Shown here: piece after piece, positions 5,959-7,986 of the stretch
Layout: each line of letters opens with the position of its first letter
Position numbering within the stretch: position 1 is the stretch's first letter
NCBI GenBank assembly: GCA_963582255.1
Contig: CAUZRD010000093.1
Span: 1-7,986 of the forward strand
Direction: 5' to 3'
Source of the DNA: CAUZRD01 sp963582255
GTDB taxonomy: Bacteria; Pseudomonadota; Alphaproteobacteria; Rhizobiales; TMED25
DNA length: 7,986 bases
Made by a program: the position numbers and the translations under genes
The notes under the pieces: generated by a model
The model's input: the letters and a program-made list of their open reading frames with translations, nothing else
What the model was told of the DNA's origin: nothing
Databases searched by the model: none

Positions 5959-6966
5959 GTGTTAAGAATCGCTGTACTTGGTTGTGGACGCATTGGCAAA
6001 ATGCATGCACATAACATTGCATGTCACCCTCGCGCTGAATTAGTTGCCGTCTTCGACGTGAATAAATCAGCGGCGCAGTCTGTTGCAAAAGCATATAGTA
6101 CAGTTGTTGCAGATAGCGATACAGCGGTTTTTTCTAATGATAACATCGATGCTGTATTGATTGCGAGCGCAACTGAAACCCATTCAGACTATATTGAAAA
6201 GGCAGTTGCTGCAGGTAAACCTGCATTTTGCGAAAAACCCATAGACCTAAACTTGGAACGTGTGAAAAGCTGTGCTGCTAAGATTGCAGGGAGCAATGTT
6301 CCAATACAGTTGGGTTTTAATCGCCGCTTTGATCCAGGTCATAAGGCAGCAAGAAACGCTATGCAAAGTGGCGAAATAGGAGATTTACATCAAATTATCA
6401 TCACGTCTCGCGACCCAAGCTTACCACCTCGAAGCTATCTCGAAGAAGCCGGCGGTTTACTACGAGACATGACAATTCACGATTTTGATCTGGCTCGGTT
6501 TATGCTTGATGGTGATCCGGTAGAGAGTGTGTTTGCAATTGCTAGTGCAATGATTAATCCCGCTCTTGGGGCTGAACTCAACGAAGTCGATACCGCAATG
6601 ATTATCATGCGCTCCGTAGGTGGTATACAGGTTCATATCAATAACTCACGCACCGCAGTCTACGGCTATGATCAGCGAGTAGAATTGATGGGATCAGCCG
6701 GCATGGTTATTAGTGACAACCGTAAACCACATGAGTGTAGAAAGTACTCGGCATCAATCGTGGAAGCTGCAGAGCCATACCAGTATTTCTTCATCGAGCG
6801 CTACACCGAATCCTTTATAGCAGAAATCGATGCATTTATTGACACTGTTGAAAATGGAGCTCCAACGATTGCTGAATTCGATGATGGACAACAGGCCTTA
6901 ATTTTAGCTGAGGCAGCCTACCTATCGCTTCGCGAAGGCCGCATGGTATATGTAAACGAAATTTAA
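5959..6966 (+). CDS. iolG: inositol 2-dehydrogenase
   Basis: Oxidises myo-inositol to scyllo-inosose (2-keto-myo-inositol) with NAD+, the entry step of the pathway. The 335 residues match IolG length. Visible marks: Rossmann motif GCGRIG (8-13) at the extreme N-terminus; Asp33 after the second strand, fitting NAD+ preference; the EKP motif with Lys93; GFNRRFDPGH (119-128); and DMTIHDFDLARF (170-181), whose Asp170 and His174 match the catalytic Asp172 and His176 of the Bacillus subtilis enzyme, with Lys93 matching Lys97. The catalytic set is therefore complete. It starts with GTG behind a good AAGGAG. It is divergent from iolD and shares its control region, and it is followed after one base by an aldehyde dehydrogenase, so the two are probably co-transcribed. 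Moderate GC (48% in 6721-6780). Related Gfo/Idh enzymes act on scyllo-inositol or sugars, but motif pattern and neighbours favour IolG. Confidence 0.93.
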   Translation: MLRIAVLGCGRIGKMHAHNIACHPRAELVAVFDVNKSAAQSVAKAYSTVVADSDTAVFSNDNIDAVLIASATETHSDYIEKAVAAGKPAFCEKPIDLNLERVKSCAAKIAGSNVPIQLGFNRRFDPGHKAARNAMQSGEIGDLHQIIITSRDPSLPPRSYLEEAGGLLRDMTIHDFDLARFMLDGDPVESVFAIASAMINPALGAELNEVDTAMIIMRSVGGIQVHINNSRTAVYGYDQRVELMGSAGMVISDNRKPHECRKYSASIVEAAEPYQYFFIERYTESFIAEIDAFIDTVENGAPTIAEFDDGQQALILAEAAYLSLREGRMVYVNEI

Positions 6967-6967
6967 T

Positions 6968-7986
6968 ATGAATATATATAAAAAATTTGGACTTTTTATA
7001 GATGGTAAATGGCGCCCTGCTGGAGACTTAGAGACGTCACCAGTAATAAGTCCCGTTACAGAGACCACCGTAGGTAACGCCCCAGTTTCAACAATCGCAG
7101 ACACTGAAGCCGCAATAGTTTCCGCGGAAAGAGGGTTTTCAGCTTGGCGATCTACACCTGCTTTCAAGCGTGCAGATGCCCTTCACAAAATTACAGATGA
7201 ACTTACCAGTCGTTACGATGAAGCCGCAAAGATGATTTCTATAGAGACAGGTAAACCGATTGCGCAATCAGGTCGAGAATGGGGATTGGTCGTTGATCAA
7301 TTTCGCTGGCATGCTGAAGAAGCGCGCCGTATTTATGGTCGCATAATCGAAAGCCGCATCCCTGGCGGGCGATTCGAGGTACACCACGAACCTATAGGTG
7401 TGGTCGCTGCATTTACAGCATGGAACTTCCCAGCTTTACTGATCGCCCGAAAAGTAGCCCCAGCTCTAGCTGCAGGATGTTCAGTTGTGCTGCGGCCTTC
7501 TTCAAAAACGCCTGGTGTTGCTATGATACTGGTCGACTGCCTCCGCGCAGGTAATCTACCAAACGGTACAATCAATCTTGTAATCGGTCCAATTGCAAAC
7601 ACCTACATACCAATTATGGCATCCAAATCAGTTCGTAAGCTATCCCTTACTGGCTCCACACGTGTTGGACAGAAGATGATTCGCGACTCGGCTGATACAA
7701 TCAAGAAAATAACCATGGAGTTGGGCGGAAACGCACCCATGATTGTTTTTGATGATGCCAACCTCGAAGCAACACTTGAAGCAGCGGTGGCGACGAAGTT
7801 CGCAAATTGTGGTCAGGTTTGCGTGACTCTTGACCGTATATTTGTCCATGAGAATCTCTATAGTGCTTTTGTCAAAGGATTTGCAGCCCGTGCCAAAGAG
7901 TTAATCCTGGGTGATGGTCTAGACCCCAAAGTTCAGATGGGGCCATTAATTGATGCTCGCTCACTTAAAGCCGCCGAGTCTGTTAT
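6968..7986 (+). CDS. NAD(P)-dependent aldehyde dehydrogenase, succinate-semialdehyde-dehydrogenase-like (3' end outside window)
   Basis: 339 residues of a protein usually about 450-490 long. Aldehyde dehydrogenase marks in order: FIDGKWRPA (10-18), ETGKP (93-97), the AWNFPA block (151-156), cofactor-loop TGSTRVG (228-234), ELGGNAP (251-257) with the general-base Glu251, and FANCGQVC (278-285) with nucleophile Cys285; LGDGLDPKVQMGPLID (314-329) follows. Catalytic residues are thus present. The normally conserved Lys of the KPSE-type motif is Arg176 (LRPSSKTP), which may affect cofactor phosphate binding. It would oxidise a semialdehyde to the free acid, unlike the CoA-acylating MmsA at the left end. 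The ATG is one base after the iolG stop, with no clear Shine-Dalgarno, implying translational coupling to iolG. The physiological aldehyde is unknown; the GabD/SSADH-like subfamily is a similarity judgement. Confidence 0.88.
   Translation, partial: MNIYKKFGLFIDGKWRPAGDLETSPVISPVTETTVGNAPVSTIADTEAAIVSAERGFSAWRSTPAFKRADALHKITDELTSRYDEAAKMISIETGKPIAQSGREWGLVVDQFRWHAEEARRIYGRIIESRIPGGRFEVHHEPIGVVAAFTAWNFPALLIARKVAPALAAGCSVVLRPSSKTPGVAMILVDCLRAGNLPNGTINLVIGPIANTYIPIMASKSVRKLSLTGSTRVGQKMIRDSADTIKKITMELGGNAPMIVFDDANLEATLEAAVATKFANCGQVCVTLDRIFVHENLYSAFVKGFAARAKELILGDGLDPKVQMGPLIDARSLKAAESV

Noticed and set aside
1..7986. CRISPR array, tRNA, rRNA, insertion sequence or phage genes
   Set aside because: No regularly spaced repeats, tRNA-like folds, rRNA sequence, transposase motifs or long terminal inverted repeats were seen.

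Overview
The window holds most of a myo-inositol catabolism locus from a proteobacterium, arranged as two divergent gene groups around a 194-base AT-rich intergenic region (5765-5958). Protein flavour, the rhizobial/rhodobacterial-like iolD-iolE-SDR arrangement and mixed base composition suggest an alphaproteobacterium or a marine proteobacterium that acquired alphaproteobacterial genes. The sequence alone does not settle the taxon.

Minus-strand group, in transcription order: iolD (ThDP-dependent trihydroxycyclohexanedione hydrolase), iolE (inosose dehydratase), an SDR dehydrogenase, a broken aldehyde dehydrogenase remnant, a 374-aa Gfo/Idh/MocA oxidoreductase and, after a 156-base gap, the N-terminal 195 residues of an mmsA/iolA-type CoA-acylating semialdehyde dehydrogenase cut by the window edge. 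iolD/iolE, iolE/SDR and remnant/Gfo-Idh are each joined by a 4-base ATGA overlap, so the first five reading frames look like one translationally coupled operon. Plus-strand group: iolG (inositol 2-dehydrogenase), then, one base later, an NAD(P)-dependent aldehyde dehydrogenase cut by the right edge.

Together, IolG (perhaps also the second Gfo/Idh protein and the SDR, for other inositol isomers) would oxidise inositol to inosose. IolE dehydrates inosose to the cyclic diketone, IolD opens the ring to 5-deoxyglucuronate, and MmsA finishes by turning malonate semialdehyde into acetyl-CoA. iolB, iolC, iolJ, a transporter and a regulator are not in the window.

This is a recognisable pathway, not a wholly new system. 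The points worth a second look are: a chimeric gene remnant (aldehyde dehydrogenase middle joined to what looks like the C-terminus of a D-2-hydroxyacid dehydrogenase) that still has a strong ribosome binding site and coupled stop/start; a GC-rich island (742 to about 2160) inside a lower-GC cluster; a divergent control region in which inverted repeats sit on both predicted -35 boxes with a perfect 12-bp palindrome between them; and a possible 30-codon leader ORF before mmsA.
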